Notes: a model not told the origin generated them from the letters alone. Counted from the stretch's first letter, positions 28,026 to 36,454 are shown. The stretch is DNA of 64,000 bases from CAVQHY01 sp963712465 (GCA_963712465.1 CAVQHY010000005.1:310001-374000), one strand, 5' to 3'. A program made the numbers and translations.

Positions 28026-29198
28026 GTGATCTACGACGCGATCGTCGTCGGTGCCGGGCCGGCCGGCTCGACGGCCGCGTATCGGCTCGCCTCGGCGGGC
28101 GCGTCCGTGCTCCTGCTCGACCGGGCGGAGTTCCCGCGCGACAAGCCGTGCGGCGGCGGGGTGACCGGGCGAGCGGCGCGCCAGCTGCCGTTCCCGATCG
28201 ACCCGGTCGTGGAGGACGTCGTCAACGTGGCCGAGCTCCGCCTTCGCTACGGCCGAACCTTCGAGCGTGGCGGCGGGGAGGCGCTGGTGTACATGACGCA
28301 GCGGCGCCGCCTTGACGCGTTCCTCGCGCAGAAGGCCGTGGAGGCGGGCGCCGAGTTTCGACCGGGGGTCAAGGCAACCGGCGTCGCGCCCGAAGGCGAC
28401 GGCGTCGCCGTCACCGCCGGCCGGGAGACGTACCGTGGGCTGACGCTTCTCGGCGCCGACGGCGTCAACGGATCGAGCGCCAAGGCGCTCGGGCTCGGCG
28501 GCAACCGCACGATCGGGGTCGCAGTCGAGGCAAACGCGCCCCACGGAGTCGTCGACCCGAAGCGCTATCGGGGACGGCTCGTGATCGAGCTCGGCACCGT
28601 TCCCGGCGGCTACGGCTGGGTGTTTCCCAAGGGCGATCACGTCAACGTCGGAATCGGCGGCTGGGGCGGCCAGGCCGTCAACCTCCGCGAGAAGCTCGCG
28701 GAGCTCTGCGCCGCCCATGGGATCGCCCCCGAAGCGCTCGAGGACTTCCGCGGCTACCGGCTCCCGCTTCGTGCGGCCGGCTCGGTGCTCGCCCGTGGGC
28801 GCTCGGCCGTGGTGGGCGACGCCGCGGGTCTGATCGACCCGGTGTCCGGGGACGGCATGTTCGAGGGCTTCCTGTCGTCGCGCTACGCCGCGGAGGCCGT
28901 CCTCGACCTCCTCGCGGGGCGCGCCGAGGGCCTCGAGCCGTACGGGGAGCGCCTGACTGAGCGTCTGGCCACCCACCTCTGGGCCTCCTGGGGCGTCAAG
29001 GCGGCACTCGACCGCTACCCGAGGACTGCGTTTACGATCGCCCGCTCGCGGGTCGTCTGGCGCGCGGTCGAGCGGCTCGTGCGCGGCGACGTCCAGGACG
29101 TCGGCGCCGTCCGCGGCCTCGCCCGGCCGCCGCTGAAGGCTCTTGCAGTGCTCGCCCGGCGCGCCGGCGACCCGGGCGCAGCGTATCGCAGCGTCTAG
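28026..29198 (+). CDS. geranylgeranyl reductase family FAD-dependent oxidoreductase
   Basis: The 390-residue flavoprotein starts with the Rossmann motif AIVVGAGPAGSTAAYRLA and has DKPCGGGVTGRA (the family's PCGGG-type substrate-site motif), RRRLDAFLAQ, and GDAAGLIDPVSGDGMFEG near residue 270. Members reduce isoprenoid chains such as those of menaquinone or lipids, or act as other group-transfer flavoenzymes; the substrate cannot be told. GTG 28026 is placed right after the G-rich repeat. The gene breaks the usual pnp-M16 peptidase order. Confidence 0.88.
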   Translation: MIYDAIVVGAGPAGSTAAYRLASAGASVLLLDRAEFPRDKPCGGGVTGRAARQLPFPIDPVVEDVVNVAELRLRYGRTFERGGGEALVYMTQRRRLDAFLAQKAVEAGAEFRPGVKATGVAPEGDGVAVTAGRETYRGLTLLGADGVNGSSAKALGLGGNRTIGVAVEANAPHGVVDPKRYRGRLVIELGTVPGGYGWVFPKGDHVNVGIGGWGGQAVNLREKLAELCAAHGIAPEALEDFRGYRLPLRAAGSVLARGRSAVVGDAAGLIDPVSGDGMFEGFLSSRYAAEAVLDLLAGRAEGLEPYGERLTERLATHLWASWGVKAALDRYPRTAFTIARSRVVWRAVERLVRGDVQDVGAVRGLARPPLKALAVLARRAGDPGAAYRSV

Positions 29199-29323
29199 GG
29201 GCTCGACAGCCTGAAGGGTTTTGGGCAATGCCCTCCATGAACCTGTCCCGGCGAGCCACGTCCCGGGCCTGTCGCCAGAGGTTCCCGGCCTCCTCGAGGG
29301 AAGGAAACGCCACGGGTGGGCAG

Positions 29324-29329
29324 TACCAT
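29324..29329 (+). promoter_or_regulatory. -10 element for a leaderless M16 peptidase transcript
   Basis: TACCAT ends 7 nt before the GTG at 29336, and no Shine-Dalgarno sequence lies between them. This geometry predicts RNA starting at the start codon. Confidence 0.45.
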
Positions 29330-29335
29330 GGGCCG

Positions 29336-30631
29336 GTGCAGAACTACCTGCTGACGACGCTCGACAGCGGTGCGCGCGTCATCACCGAGCCCCTCCCGAC
29401 CGTCAGGTCGGTCTCGATCGGCTTCTGGATCGGCGCCGGGTCACGCGACGAGGACAAGACCCGTGCGGGCCTCTCCCACTTTCTCGAGCATCTGCTCTTC
29501 AAGGGATCCCGCTCGTACTCAGCCGTCGACATCGCTGAGGTGTTCGACGGGTTCGGCGGCGAGCTGAACGCCGCGACCGGCCGCGACTACACGGTTGTGT
29601 ACGCGCGTGTCCTCGACGAGCATCTCGAGACCGCGCTCGACGTCATGACGGACATGGTGTTCGCGCCCACGCTCGCCGACCTCGACGCGGAGCGCGCGGT
29701 GGTGCTGGAGGAGATCGCGATGGTCGAGGACACGCCCGGTGACCTCATTCACGATCTTGCCACGGAGGCGGTCTTCGGGGACCATTCGCTCGGACGGCCC
29801 GTGATCGGCTCTGCGGACGTGATCTCGACCGTCTCCAGGCGCACGGTTGCCGCATTCCACCGCGCCCGGTACCGGGCTGACAACGTCGTCGTGGCGGCTG
29901 CGGGGAGCATCGACCACGCGCACCTCGTCGAGCTCGTCGAGGGCATGTCGTCGAAGCTTGCCGACCCGCCGGCGCGCAAGCCGGCCGCGCGACCGCCGCT
30001 CGTCGCGCCTCCGCCGCCGTCGCTTCGCTTCCAGCAGAAGGACACCGAGCAGTACCACCTCTGTGTCGGAGCACCCGGGATTGCGCGCTCCGACCGCCGC
30101 CGCTTCACCGCGACGATCCTCGACAGCGTCCTCGGCGGCTCCGCCTCGTCCCGGCTCTTCCAGGAGATCCGCGAGAAGCGTGGCCTCGCGTACGCCGTGT
30201 ACACGTTCGCGTCGCAGTACTCGGACACGGGGCAGATCGGTGTCTACGTCGGCACGCGGGAGGAGAACCTCTCGGTCTGCGCGGAGATCGTCGCCGAGCA
30301 GGTTGCGGCGATCGCCGCGGGCGGCCTGCGAGAGGAGGAGCTCTCGCGCGCGAAGGAGAACCTGAAGGGACGCATCATGCTCTCGATGGAGTCGACGTCG
30401 AACCGAATGAGCAGGCTTGGCAAGGCGGTGATCACCGACTCGGAGCTGCTCTCGCTCGACCGCATCCTGGCCGAGATCGAGGCCGTCGACCACGAGTCCG
30501 TCCGCGCGCTCGCCGATGTGCTGCTCGCGCCCGACAGGCTCTCGATTGCAGCGATCGGCCCGAGCGAGGAGCGCGTCCTCGACGCGGCCGAGCTCCTGGC
30601 TCCGGGGCTTGCCTCCCGGGCAGCCGCCTAG
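29336..30631 (+). CDS. M16 family zinc metallopeptidase (processing-peptidase-like)
   Basis: The 431-residue protein has the inverted zinc motif HFLEHLLFKG (HxxEH), the downstream Glu in the ERAVVLEEIAM region, and the C-terminal half with the R/Y pair of the family (LREEELSRAKENLKGRI). It matches the PepR/PqqL-like peptidases found between pnp and dapB in actinobacteria. GTG 29336 is the start; upstream in-frame codons look non-coding. The substrate is unknown. Confidence 0.93.
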   Translation: MQNYLLTTLDSGARVITEPLPTVRSVSIGFWIGAGSRDEDKTRAGLSHFLEHLLFKGSRSYSAVDIAEVFDGFGGELNAATGRDYTVVYARVLDEHLETALDVMTDMVFAPTLADLDAERAVVLEEIAMVEDTPGDLIHDLATEAVFGDHSLGRPVIGSADVISTVSRRTVAAFHRARYRADNVVVAAAGSIDHAHLVELVEGMSSKLADPPARKPAARPPLVAPPPPSLRFQQKDTEQYHLCVGAPGIARSDRRRFTATILDSVLGGSASSRLFQEIREKRGLAYAVYTFASQYSDTGQIGVYVGTREENLSVCAEIVAEQVAAIAAGGLREEELSRAKENLKGRIMLSMESTSNRMSRLGKAVITDSELLSLDRILAEIEAVDHESVRALADVLLAPDRLSIAAIGPSEERVLDAAELLAPGLASRAAA

Positions 30632-30644
30632 CGAGACGCCTGCC

Positions 30645-31286
30645 GTGCAGATCCTCCTCTTCGGCGCCCGCGGCAAGGTGGGCTCGGTGCTCGCGGCCGG
30701 TCTCGGCGCGGCGGGCCATGCGGTTACGGAGGTCGAGCTGGGCGACACTCCCGTGTACGCGGGCCATGACGCCGCCGTCGATTTCACGCAGCCCGACGCC
30801 GTTCGGGGAAACGTCGAGGGGTGCCTGAGGGCGCGGCTGCCCGCGGTCGTCGGCACCACGGGGTTGGACGCCGACTCCCTCGCGTCGTTCGACGAGCTGG
30901 CACGCGCCGGTGGGGTTTCATGCTTCGTAGCGCCGAACTTCGCGGTCGGCGCGGTGCTGATGATGCGCTTCGCGGCAGCGGCGTCACGCTACTTCCCGGC
31001 CGCCGAGATCGTCGAGCTGCACCACGAGACGAAGCTCGACGCCCCCTCGGGAACGGCGAGGGCGACGGCCGAGGGCATGGGCGGGGACCCGCCGATCCAC
31101 TCGGTGCGCCTTCCTGGGCTCGTCGCTCACCAGGAGGTGATCCTGGGCGGGCCCGGCCAGACCCTGACGATCCGCCACGACACCACCTCCCGAGAGGCGT
31201 TCGTCCCTGGCGTGCTGCTCGCGCTCGATGGGCTGCAAGCGCTTCCGCCGGGTCTGACCGTGGGCCTCGACGCCCTCCTGTCGTAA
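30645..31286 (+). CDS. dapB: 4-hydroxy-tetrahydrodipicolinate reductase
   Basis: DapB catalyses the NAD(P)H-dependent step to tetrahydrodipicolinate in lysine and diaminopimelate synthesis. The 213-residue product has the nucleotide-binding FGARGKVG, the VVGTTGL segment, and the catalytic ELHHETKLDAPSGTA. It is shorter than the E. coli enzyme (273 residues), mostly in the Rossmann part, as in some thermophile-type DapB proteins. The start is GTG 30645. dapA follows after nine bases. Confidence 0.95.
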   Translation: MQILLFGARGKVGSVLAAGLGAAGHAVTEVELGDTPVYAGHDAAVDFTQPDAVRGNVEGCLRARLPAVVGTTGLDADSLASFDELARAGGVSCFVAPNFAVGAVLMMRFAAAASRYFPAAEIVELHHETKLDAPSGTARATAEGMGGDPPIHSVRLPGLVAHQEVILGGPGQTLTIRHDTTSREAFVPGVLLALDGLQALPPGLTVGLDALLS

Positions 31287-31289
31287 GAT
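31284..31289 (+). promoter_or_regulatory. -10 element for a leaderless dapA transcript
   Basis: TAAGAT starts in the dapB stop codon and ends 7 nt before the dapA ATG (31296), with no Shine-Dalgarno sequence between them. Confidence 0.45.
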
Positions 31290-31295
31290 CCCTCC

Positions 31296-32180
31296 ATGCT
31301 CGGCGAGGTGCTGACCGCCGTCGTCACGCCCTTCACCCGCGACGGAGCGGTGGACTTCGAGGCGTTCCGCCGGCTGGCAGCGCACCTGGTCGATCACGGA
31401 TCGGACGGGCTCGTCGTCGCCGGCACCACGGGCGAGTCGCCGACGCTGACCGACGACGAGCGGCTCGAGCTCTTCGCCGCGGCTGTCGACGCGGTCGGCG
31501 ACCGCGCGACGATCATCGCGGGCACCGGGACGTATTCGACGGCGCATTCCGTCCATCTGACACGGGAGGCGCACGAGCTCGGCGTCGACGGCTTCCTCGT
31601 CGTGACGCCGTACTACTCGAAGCCTCCGGCGCGTGGCATCGTCGCCCACTTCGCCGCGATCGCGGAGGTCAGCGACCGCCCGATCGTCGTCTACAACATC
31701 CCGCAGCGCGTGGTCGTCAACATCGAGCCGGAGACGATGGCCGAGCTCGCGGCGATCCCGAGCGTCCGCGCCGTGAAGCAGGCGACCACCGATCTCGACC
31801 AGGCCCGCCGGATTCTCGCCGAGACCGACCTCGCCCTCTATGCGGGGAACGACGACCTGCTCGTCCCGTTCCTGGAACTGGGCGGCACGGGCGGGATCTT
31901 CGTCTTCACGCACCTCGTCGGGAGGCAGGTGAAGGATGTGATCACCCGCTGGAACGACGGCGACCACGACGGCGCGCGCGAGCTCGCGGCCGAGCTCGAC
32001 CCGCTGATCGAGGCCCTCGCGGTGACGACGAACCCGATCCCGGTCAAGGCCGCGCTCGCTCTCGCCGGTCACGACGTCGGTGGTCTGCGCCTCCCGCTGG
32101 TCGAGGCAAACGACGACGAGAAGGCCAGGATCCGGGCGGGGCTCGAGCGCGTGGGTGTCGTGGCCGCGGCGCACGCGTAA
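31296..32180 (+). CDS. dapA: 4-hydroxy-tetrahydrodipicolinate synthase
   Basis: DapA condenses pyruvate with aspartate semialdehyde in diaminopimelate and lysine synthesis. The 294-residue TIM-barrel protein has the GTTGESPTL loop, the YYSKPP motif, YNIPQRV (the catalytic Tyr) and the Schiff-base Lys in AVKQATTDL. The gene order pnp, M16, dapB, dapA agrees with actinobacteria. Confidence 0.97.
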   Translation: MLGEVLTAVVTPFTRDGAVDFEAFRRLAAHLVDHGSDGLVVAGTTGESPTLTDDERLELFAAAVDAVGDRATIIAGTGTYSTAHSVHLTREAHELGVDGFLVVTPYYSKPPARGIVAHFAAIAEVSDRPIVVYNIPQRVVVNIEPETMAELAAIPSVRAVKQATTDLDQARRILAETDLALYAGNDDLLVPFLELGGTGGIFVFTHLVGRQVKDVITRWNDGDHDGARELAAELDPLIEALAVTTNPIPVKAALALAGHDVGGLRLPLVEANDDEKARIRAGLERVGVVAAAHA

Positions 32181-32228
32181 CGCCGCTCTCGGCGGCTGAG
32201 CACAGAGAGCAACGGGGCACCAAGGCAC

Positions 32229-32240
32229 GAACGTATGTTC
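32229..32240 (+). promoter_or_regulatory. LexA-like SOS box
   Basis: GAACGTATGTTC is a perfect match to the Gram-positive/actinobacterial SOS operator form GAAC-N4-GTTC. It abuts the likely -10 hexamer TATACT (32241-32246), so a bound repressor would block the promoter of the SPL-like gene. The window holds no lexA or recA. Confidence 0.65.
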
Positions 32241-32246
32241 TATACT
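32241..32246 (+). promoter_or_regulatory. -10 element of the SPL-like gene
   Basis: TATACT lies immediately after the SOS box. Transcription would start at about 32252-32254, at or next to the ATC codon proposed as the start of the gene. Confidence 0.5.
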
Positions 32247-32251
32247 GAACC

Positions 32252-33157
32252 ATCGCCCGGGCTCTGTACCTGGAAGAGACGTGCAAGTCGGCGCTCAATC
32301 GCGTTCCGCAGGAGAGCCGGATGCCGTTTCGCTGGACGGTCAACCCGTACCGCGGCTGTACTCACTCGTGCCACTACTGCTTCGCCCGCGCCTACCACGC
32401 CTACCTCGACCTCGGGATCGGCGACGACTTCTCGTCGAAGATCGTCGTCAAGACGAACGTCGCCGAGGTGCTGCGGCGTGAGCTTGCCTCGCCTGGCTGG
32501 ACGGGTGATACGGTCGCGATGGGTACGGCGACCGACCCGTATCAGCACTGCGAGGGTCGCTACCGCCTGACGCGAGGCATCGTCGGAGCGCTCGCCGACT
32601 TCGGGAACCGCCTCTCGATCCTCACGAAGTCGACGCTGATCGTGCGCGACCTCGACGAGTACCGACGGCTCGACGAGGCGGCCGGCGTCACCGTCTCGAT
32701 GTCCGTCGGAACGCTGGACGAGGGGATCCGCCGAGTCGTCGAGCCGGGAACGCCGCCGGCCGGGCGGCGGCTCGAGATCCTCGGCCGCTTCGCGAACGAC
32801 GGCATCCGCACGGGCGTTCTCGTCGCGCCGATCCTGCCCGGGCTCACCGACGACGAGGAGCACCTGGACGAGGTGCTGGCCGCCTGCGCCGAGGCGGGCG
32901 TGCAGTGGGCCACGGGCATCGTCCTCCACGTACGGCCCGGCATCCGCGAGCACTTCTTGCCGTGGATGCAACGGACGTATCCGTGGCTCTACCCGCGCTA
33001 CGTCGAGCTCTACGGGAGCCGCTCCAACGCGCCGAGGCGCTACCTGGGCGAGGTGAACGAGCGCTTCGCACGACTTCGCCTGCGCCACGGGCTCTCCGGA
33101 GGGGAGGGACGCTCCGCGTCGGTCGGACCGCGGGGACAGCTTGCGCTCGACGTCTGA
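32252..33157 (+). CDS. SPL-family radical SAM protein (Rv2578c-like)
   Basis: A spore-photoproduct-lyase-like radical SAM protein with the cluster motif NPYRGCTHSCHYCFAR (C-x3-C-x2-C). The first ATG is 32321 (278 residues), but the same frame upstream reads ARALYLEETCKSALNRVP, which is conserved in the family. That stretch has no ATG, GTG or TTG before the stop at 32246. I therefore propose an ATC start at 32252, 6 nt after TATACT, giving 301 residues. The enzyme probably acts on damaged nucleic acid, in keeping with the SOS box, but the substrate is unknown. Confidence 0.87.
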   Translation: MARALYLEETCKSALNRVPQESRMPFRWTVNPYRGCTHSCHYCFARAYHAYLDLGIGDDFSSKIVVKTNVAEVLRRELASPGWTGDTVAMGTATDPYQHCEGRYRLTRGIVGALADFGNRLSILTKSTLIVRDLDEYRRLDEAAGVTVSMSVGTLDEGIRRVVEPGTPPAGRRLEILGRFANDGIRTGVLVAPILPGLTDDEEHLDEVLAACAEAGVQWATGIVLHVRPGIREHFLPWMQRTYPWLYPRYVELYGSRSNAPRRYLGEVNERFARLRLRHGLSGGEGRSASVGPRGQLALDV

Positions 33158-33167
33158 GCCCGCGCGC

Positions 33168-33686
33168 TCAGGCTACGACCTCGCCGCAGACGACGAGCTT
33201 CCCGTCCCGCGCCTCGGCCCACTCCGCGAGCACGTGTCGCTCGCTCTCGCCCGGGCGCAGGAGGTGGACGACCTCCTGCCCGCGGACAACGAGGAGATCG
33301 GCGATCCAGCGACGGTGGCACGCGTCGGGCCGGCTCTCCGCGCACATCAAGCACGGCGAGGGCTCGGCGAGGGCGTCGACGAGCGCCTCCTGCCATTCGG
33401 CCAGCGCCATGCGGACGAGGTACGAGCGAAACGCCGGCTCCTTGATGCACCAGAATCGCTCCTCGCCGGGCTCGTCTTCGCGGTAGCCGCCGAGCTCGAC
33501 CGCATGGCGGTACGCGATCCCGGCTCGCTCGAGCGACTCCTCGAGCGCGCCGCGGTCGAACTGCGGATTTCGGCGGGAGGTGGGGAAGCGCCGCACGTCG
33601 ACCAGTGTCCGCACCCCGGCCTCGAGCAGGCACGCGATCAGCTCCTCGGCCGGACGTGTCCCGTGCCCGATCGTGAAGGCCGTCAT
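33168..33686 (-). CDS. DUF488 family protein
   Basis: The 172-residue protein shows the DUF488 pattern: TIGHGTRPAEELIACL at the N-terminus, LVDVRRFPTSRRNPQFD in the middle, and the CAESRPDACHR motif (Cys, Glu, Cys, His) near the C-terminus. Biochemical function is unknown. It is convergent with the SPL-like gene and divergent from the BolA-like gene; the start follows from the conserved MTAFTIGHG. Confidence 0.88.
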   Translation of the reverse strand: MTAFTIGHGTRPAEELIACLLEAGVRTLVDVRRFPTSRRNPQFDRGALEESLERAGIAYRHAVELGGYREDEPGEERFWCIKEPAFRSYLVRMALAEWQEALVDALAEPSPCLMCAESRPDACHRRWIADLLVVRGQEVVHLLRPGESERHVLAEWAEARDGKLVVCGEVVA

Positions 33687-33744
33687 CAGCTCACCTCGAC
33701 AACGCTCGGCCGTCACGGTACCCGCGCTTGGTATCGTCGGCGAC

Positions 33745-33972
33745 GTGAGCGACCGCCTCGAGCTCCTTCTCCAGGACGCCTTTCCCGGAGGCAAAGTGAC
33801 CGTGCTCGACCGAACCGGCGGCGGCGATCATTTCCACGTCACCGTCGTGAGCGCGCGCTTCGACGGGCTCTCGCTCGTCGAGCAGCACCGCCTCGTCTAT
33901 GCGGCGCTGGACGAGCCCCTTGCCGACGGCACCATCCACGAGCTACGGATCACGACCAGGGAGGCTGCATGA
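33745..33972 (+). CDS. BolA/IbaG family protein
   Basis: A 75-residue BolA-like protein: VSDRLELLLQDAFPGGKVTV leads into GGGDHFHVTVVSARFDGLSLVEQHRLVYAALDE (quoted in part), with the His of the HFHV strand in the usual position. BolA proteins bind [2Fe-2S] clusters together with monothiol glutaredoxins, and the next gene is such a glutaredoxin, overlapping by four bases. GTG 33745 lies 8 nt after TATCGT (33732-33737). Confidence 0.9.
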   Translation: MSDRLELLLQDAFPGGKVTVLDRTGGGDHFHVTVVSARFDGLSLVEQHRLVYAALDEPLADGTIHELRITTREAA

Positions 33973-34367
33973 GCGACGTTCGCGAGCAGATCAGACAGAC
34001 AATCGAGACCGACGACGTCGTCGTCTTCATCAAGGGCACGCCCCAGCTGGCGATGTGCGGCAACTCCGCCCGCGCGATGGACGCGCTCCGTGCGGTCGGC
34101 ACGGGATTCACCGCCGTCGACGTCCTGCCCGACCCGCAGATTCGCCAGGAGCTGACCGCGGTCTCGGAATGGCCCACCATCCCCCAGGTGTTCGTCAAGG
34201 GAGAGCTCGTCGGCGGCGCCGACATCACCGAGGAGCTTGCGGCGTCCGGCGAGCTCGAAGCGAAGCTGAACGAGAGGCTCGGCGACTCCTGGCGCGCGAC
34301 CGCCGGCCGTGAGCAGGTCGTCGAGGTCGGCTCGGGCTCCGGCCCGCTCCGGGTCGTTCCCCGCTAA
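33969..34367 (+). CDS. monothiol glutaredoxin (Grx4/GrxD type, CGNS variant)
   Basis: A 132-residue monothiol glutaredoxin, a [2Fe-2S] carrier partner of BolA. It has FIKGTPQLAMCGNS with the single active Cys30, WPTIPQVFVKGELVGGADI and a ~25-residue C-terminal extension. The canonical CGFS motif is CGNS here. The ATGA overlap with the BolA-like gene implies co-translation. Confidence 0.92.
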   Translation: MSDVREQIRQTIETDDVVVFIKGTPQLAMCGNSARAMDALRAVGTGFTAVDVLPDPQIRQELTAVSEWPTIPQVFVKGELVGGADITEELAASGELEAKLNERLGDSWRATAGREQVVEVGSGSGPLRVVPR

Positions 34368-34376
34368 CGAGCTCCT

Positions 34377-35285
34377 CTAGCGCGCGAACGCCTCGCGCAG
34401 CGCGGCGGCCGCCTCGGCGAGAGCGGCGTCGGCACGGCTCAGCACCGCGGGCATCCGGAAGAAGCCGTGGATGAGGCCGTCGTAGCGGCTCGTGGTCACG
34501 GGCACACCGGCGTCGCCGAGGCGCGAGGCGTACTCCTCGCCCTCGTCGCGGAGAGGGTCGCATCCGGCCGTGATCACCAGGGCGGGCGCGACGCCCGCCG
34601 GATCCGCCGCGCGCAGCGGCGACGCAGCGGAATCGGCTCCGTCGCCGTCGGGCCCCAGATACTGGAGCCAGTACCAGCGCATCGCCTCGCGGGTAAGGCC
34701 GAAACCCGCGGCGAACTCGACGTACGAAGGCCGGTCGAGATCGGCGTCGGTCACGGGGTAGACGAGCAGCTGGAGGTCGAGCGGCGGGGCGCCCTCGTCC
34801 CGGGCCCGGAGCGCGACGACCGCCGCGAGATTCCCGCCGGCGCTGTCTCCCCCGACGGCGAGCTGCCCGCCGAGTCTCGACGCCCAGACGGTCGCAAACC
34901 ACGCGTCCTCGACCGCGGCGGGAAAGCGATGCTCGGGCGCGAGGCGGTAGTCGACGGCGACGACGCGACAGCCCGCGCGCGCGGCGAGCGCGCGGCAAAC
35001 GCCGTCGTGGGTCTCGAGGCTGCCGAGCACCCAGCCGCCGCCGTGGAAATAGACGAGCGTCGGGAGGTCGTCCTGCTCGCGCGGCCGGTAGACGCGCAGC
35101 GCGAGCTCCCCGCCCGGACCTGCGACGGCGAGATCCTCGACCGAGGCGATGGGATCGGTCGGGCCGAAGAGCGCCGCCGCGGTCTCGTCGTTGGCGCGTC
35201 GCCCCTCGGCGATGTCGACCTCGTAGACAGGCGGGAGCCCGGCGGTGCGCTCGAGGTACGCCTGTGCTTCGGGATCGACCTGCAT
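34377..35285 (-). CDS. alpha/beta hydrolase, HSL (hormone-sensitive lipase) family esterase
   Basis: The 302-residue esterase has the oxyanion motif YFHGGGWVLGS, the nucleophile elbow GGDSAGGNLA, the acid in TAGCDPLRDEGEEY, and the catalytic His in IHGFFRMP. It is cytoplasmic, with no signal peptide. ATG at 35285 lies 8 nt after a GATAAT hexamer (35298 to 35293 on this strand), which overlaps the stop of the upstream frameshifted gene. The substrate is unknown. Confidence 0.92.
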   Translation of the reverse strand: MQVDPEAQAYLERTAGLPPVYEVDIAEGRRANDETAAALFGPTDPIASVEDLAVAGPGGELALRVYRPREQDDLPTLVYFHGGGWVLGSLETHDGVCRALAARAGCRVVAVDYRLAPEHRFPAAVEDAWFATVWASRLGGQLAVGGDSAGGNLAAVVALRARDEGAPPLDLQLLVYPVTDADLDRPSYVEFAAGFGLTREAMRWYWLQYLGPDGDGADSAASPLRAADPAGVAPALVITAGCDPLRDEGEEYASRLGDAGVPVTTSRYDGLIHGFFRMPAVLSRADAALAEAAAALREAFAR

Positions 35286-35293
35286 CGGCGCGA

Positions 35294-36110
35294 TTATCCG
35301 CCACTAGCGAGGATGGCGCGGATCGCCTGGTGGCTCGCCTCGTCCGGCGACTCGCTGATCACGGTGGCGGGACGGTCGAAACGCACGAGCGCGGCCGCGA
35401 GCGGCTCGGCCCGGAGGGTGCCCTCGCCGTAGGGCAGGTGCTTCGTCTCGTTGCGGTTGGCGTACGCGATGTCCGAGAAGTGGACGTGGAACGGCGCGTC
35501 GGGTGCAAGGACGGCGTCGGCGTCCGCGAGAACGCTCGGCGAAGGCGTCCTCGTCCAGGAAGCCGCCGTCTGTGACCGCGTGCAGGTGCGCGAAGTCGAC
35601 GACCGGGCGCAGCCACGCCGTGCGCCCGGCCAGCTGGAAGACGTCGTCGGCGCTGCCGAGCTCACGCACGCGGCCCATCATCTCGACGCCGAACGCAACG
35701 TCGCGGCCCTTTCCCTCGAGCCGCTCCCGCAGCACCGCCGCCTGCTCCGCGACCGCGTCGAGCGCCGCCTCGCGCTCCCGGCCCAGGAGAAAGCCGGGAT
35801 GGAAGACGACGAGCTCGGCGCCGCACGCCTTCGCGATTCCCGCCGTATGGTCGAGCATGCCCATCGCCCGCTTCGCCTTGGCCGCGTCCCAGTGGCCGAG
35901 GAAGGCGGCGATCGGGGCGTGAACCGAGAGCGTGACGCCTGCGCCCCGGGCGCTCTCGCCGAGCTCCGCCGCCCACTCCCTGTCCATCCAGAAGCCGCCC
36001 TCGAAGTCGACCTCGCACGCCGTGAAGCCCCGATCGACGAGCGAGCGCACGGCGGTGCGCGGGCTTTCACGGCTCGGTACGCGGGCGGGCCCCACGCGGA
36101 CTGAGGACAC
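35294..36110 (-). pseudogene. TIM-barrel sugar phosphate isomerase/endonuclease IV-like gene, frameshifted
   Basis: The start is GTG 36110, and one frame reads through SLVDRGFTACEVDFEGGFW, HAPIAAFLGHWD, VVFHPGFLLGRE and FGVEMMGR to VTDGGFLDEDAFAE, as in xylose-isomerase-like TIM barrels. At about 35526-35540 the coherent sequence jumps to the neighbouring frame: VLADADAVLAPDAPFHVHFSDI and on to ATVISESPDEASH, ending at 35294. One extra base, or two missing, explains it. It could be a real mutation or an assembly error. In the first frame the tail becomes an Arg-rich shadow. Confidence 0.75.
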
Positions 36111-36157
36111 TAGGTCGAGCCTACTCCGTCCGACCTTCGCGGTACCTTCGCAAACGC

Positions 36158-36400
36158 ATGGGCAAGGGGCCATCCCGCATCGAGCTGCTCGAGCTGGACA
36201 TCGATCTTCGGCTGACCGACCTCTGGGTCGAGGTGGCCGACGTGACCGAGTGGAACCTCGAGGTTGTCGCTGCGTTCATGCGTGCCGCCTACGGCAAGGG
36301 CTACTGCGACGCGCTGACCGAGGATGCGCCCGGAAGCCTCTGTCGCGACCACGGATACAGGATCCCCGCCCGCGACCAGTCGGCGGCGACCGAGCTGTAA
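36158..36400 (+). CDS. small conserved-looking protein of unknown function
   Basis: An 80-residue acidic protein that I do not recognise. It has an N-terminal helix-strand region (IELLELDIDLRLTDLWVEVA) and a C-terminal part with two Cys residues (GYCDALTEDAPGSLCRDHGYRIP). It lies divergently from the frameshifted gene and just before ccmE. The codon use and amphipathic pattern fit a real protein. TACCTT (36143-36148) ends 10 nt before ATG 36158. No signal peptide. Confidence 0.65.
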   Translation: MGKGPSRIELLELDIDLRLTDLWVEVADVTEWNLEVVAAFMRAAYGKGYCDALTEDAPGSLCRDHGYRIPARDQSAATEL

Positions 36401-36448
36401 CCGACCGCCGCGGACCTCCACGTGCGCTCCGCCTCCGTTCGGCGGCGG

Positions 36449-36454
36449 TACGAT
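36449..36454 (+). promoter_or_regulatory. -10 element of ccmE
   Basis: TACGAT ends 8 nt before the ccmE GTG (36462), with no Shine-Dalgarno sequence in between. Confidence 0.4.

Noticed and set aside
32235..32570. Alternative frame starting at ATG 32235 for the SPL-like gene
   Set aside because: That frame is Arg-rich without motif and does not contain the radical SAM Cys motif, which lies in the frame of 32252/32321.
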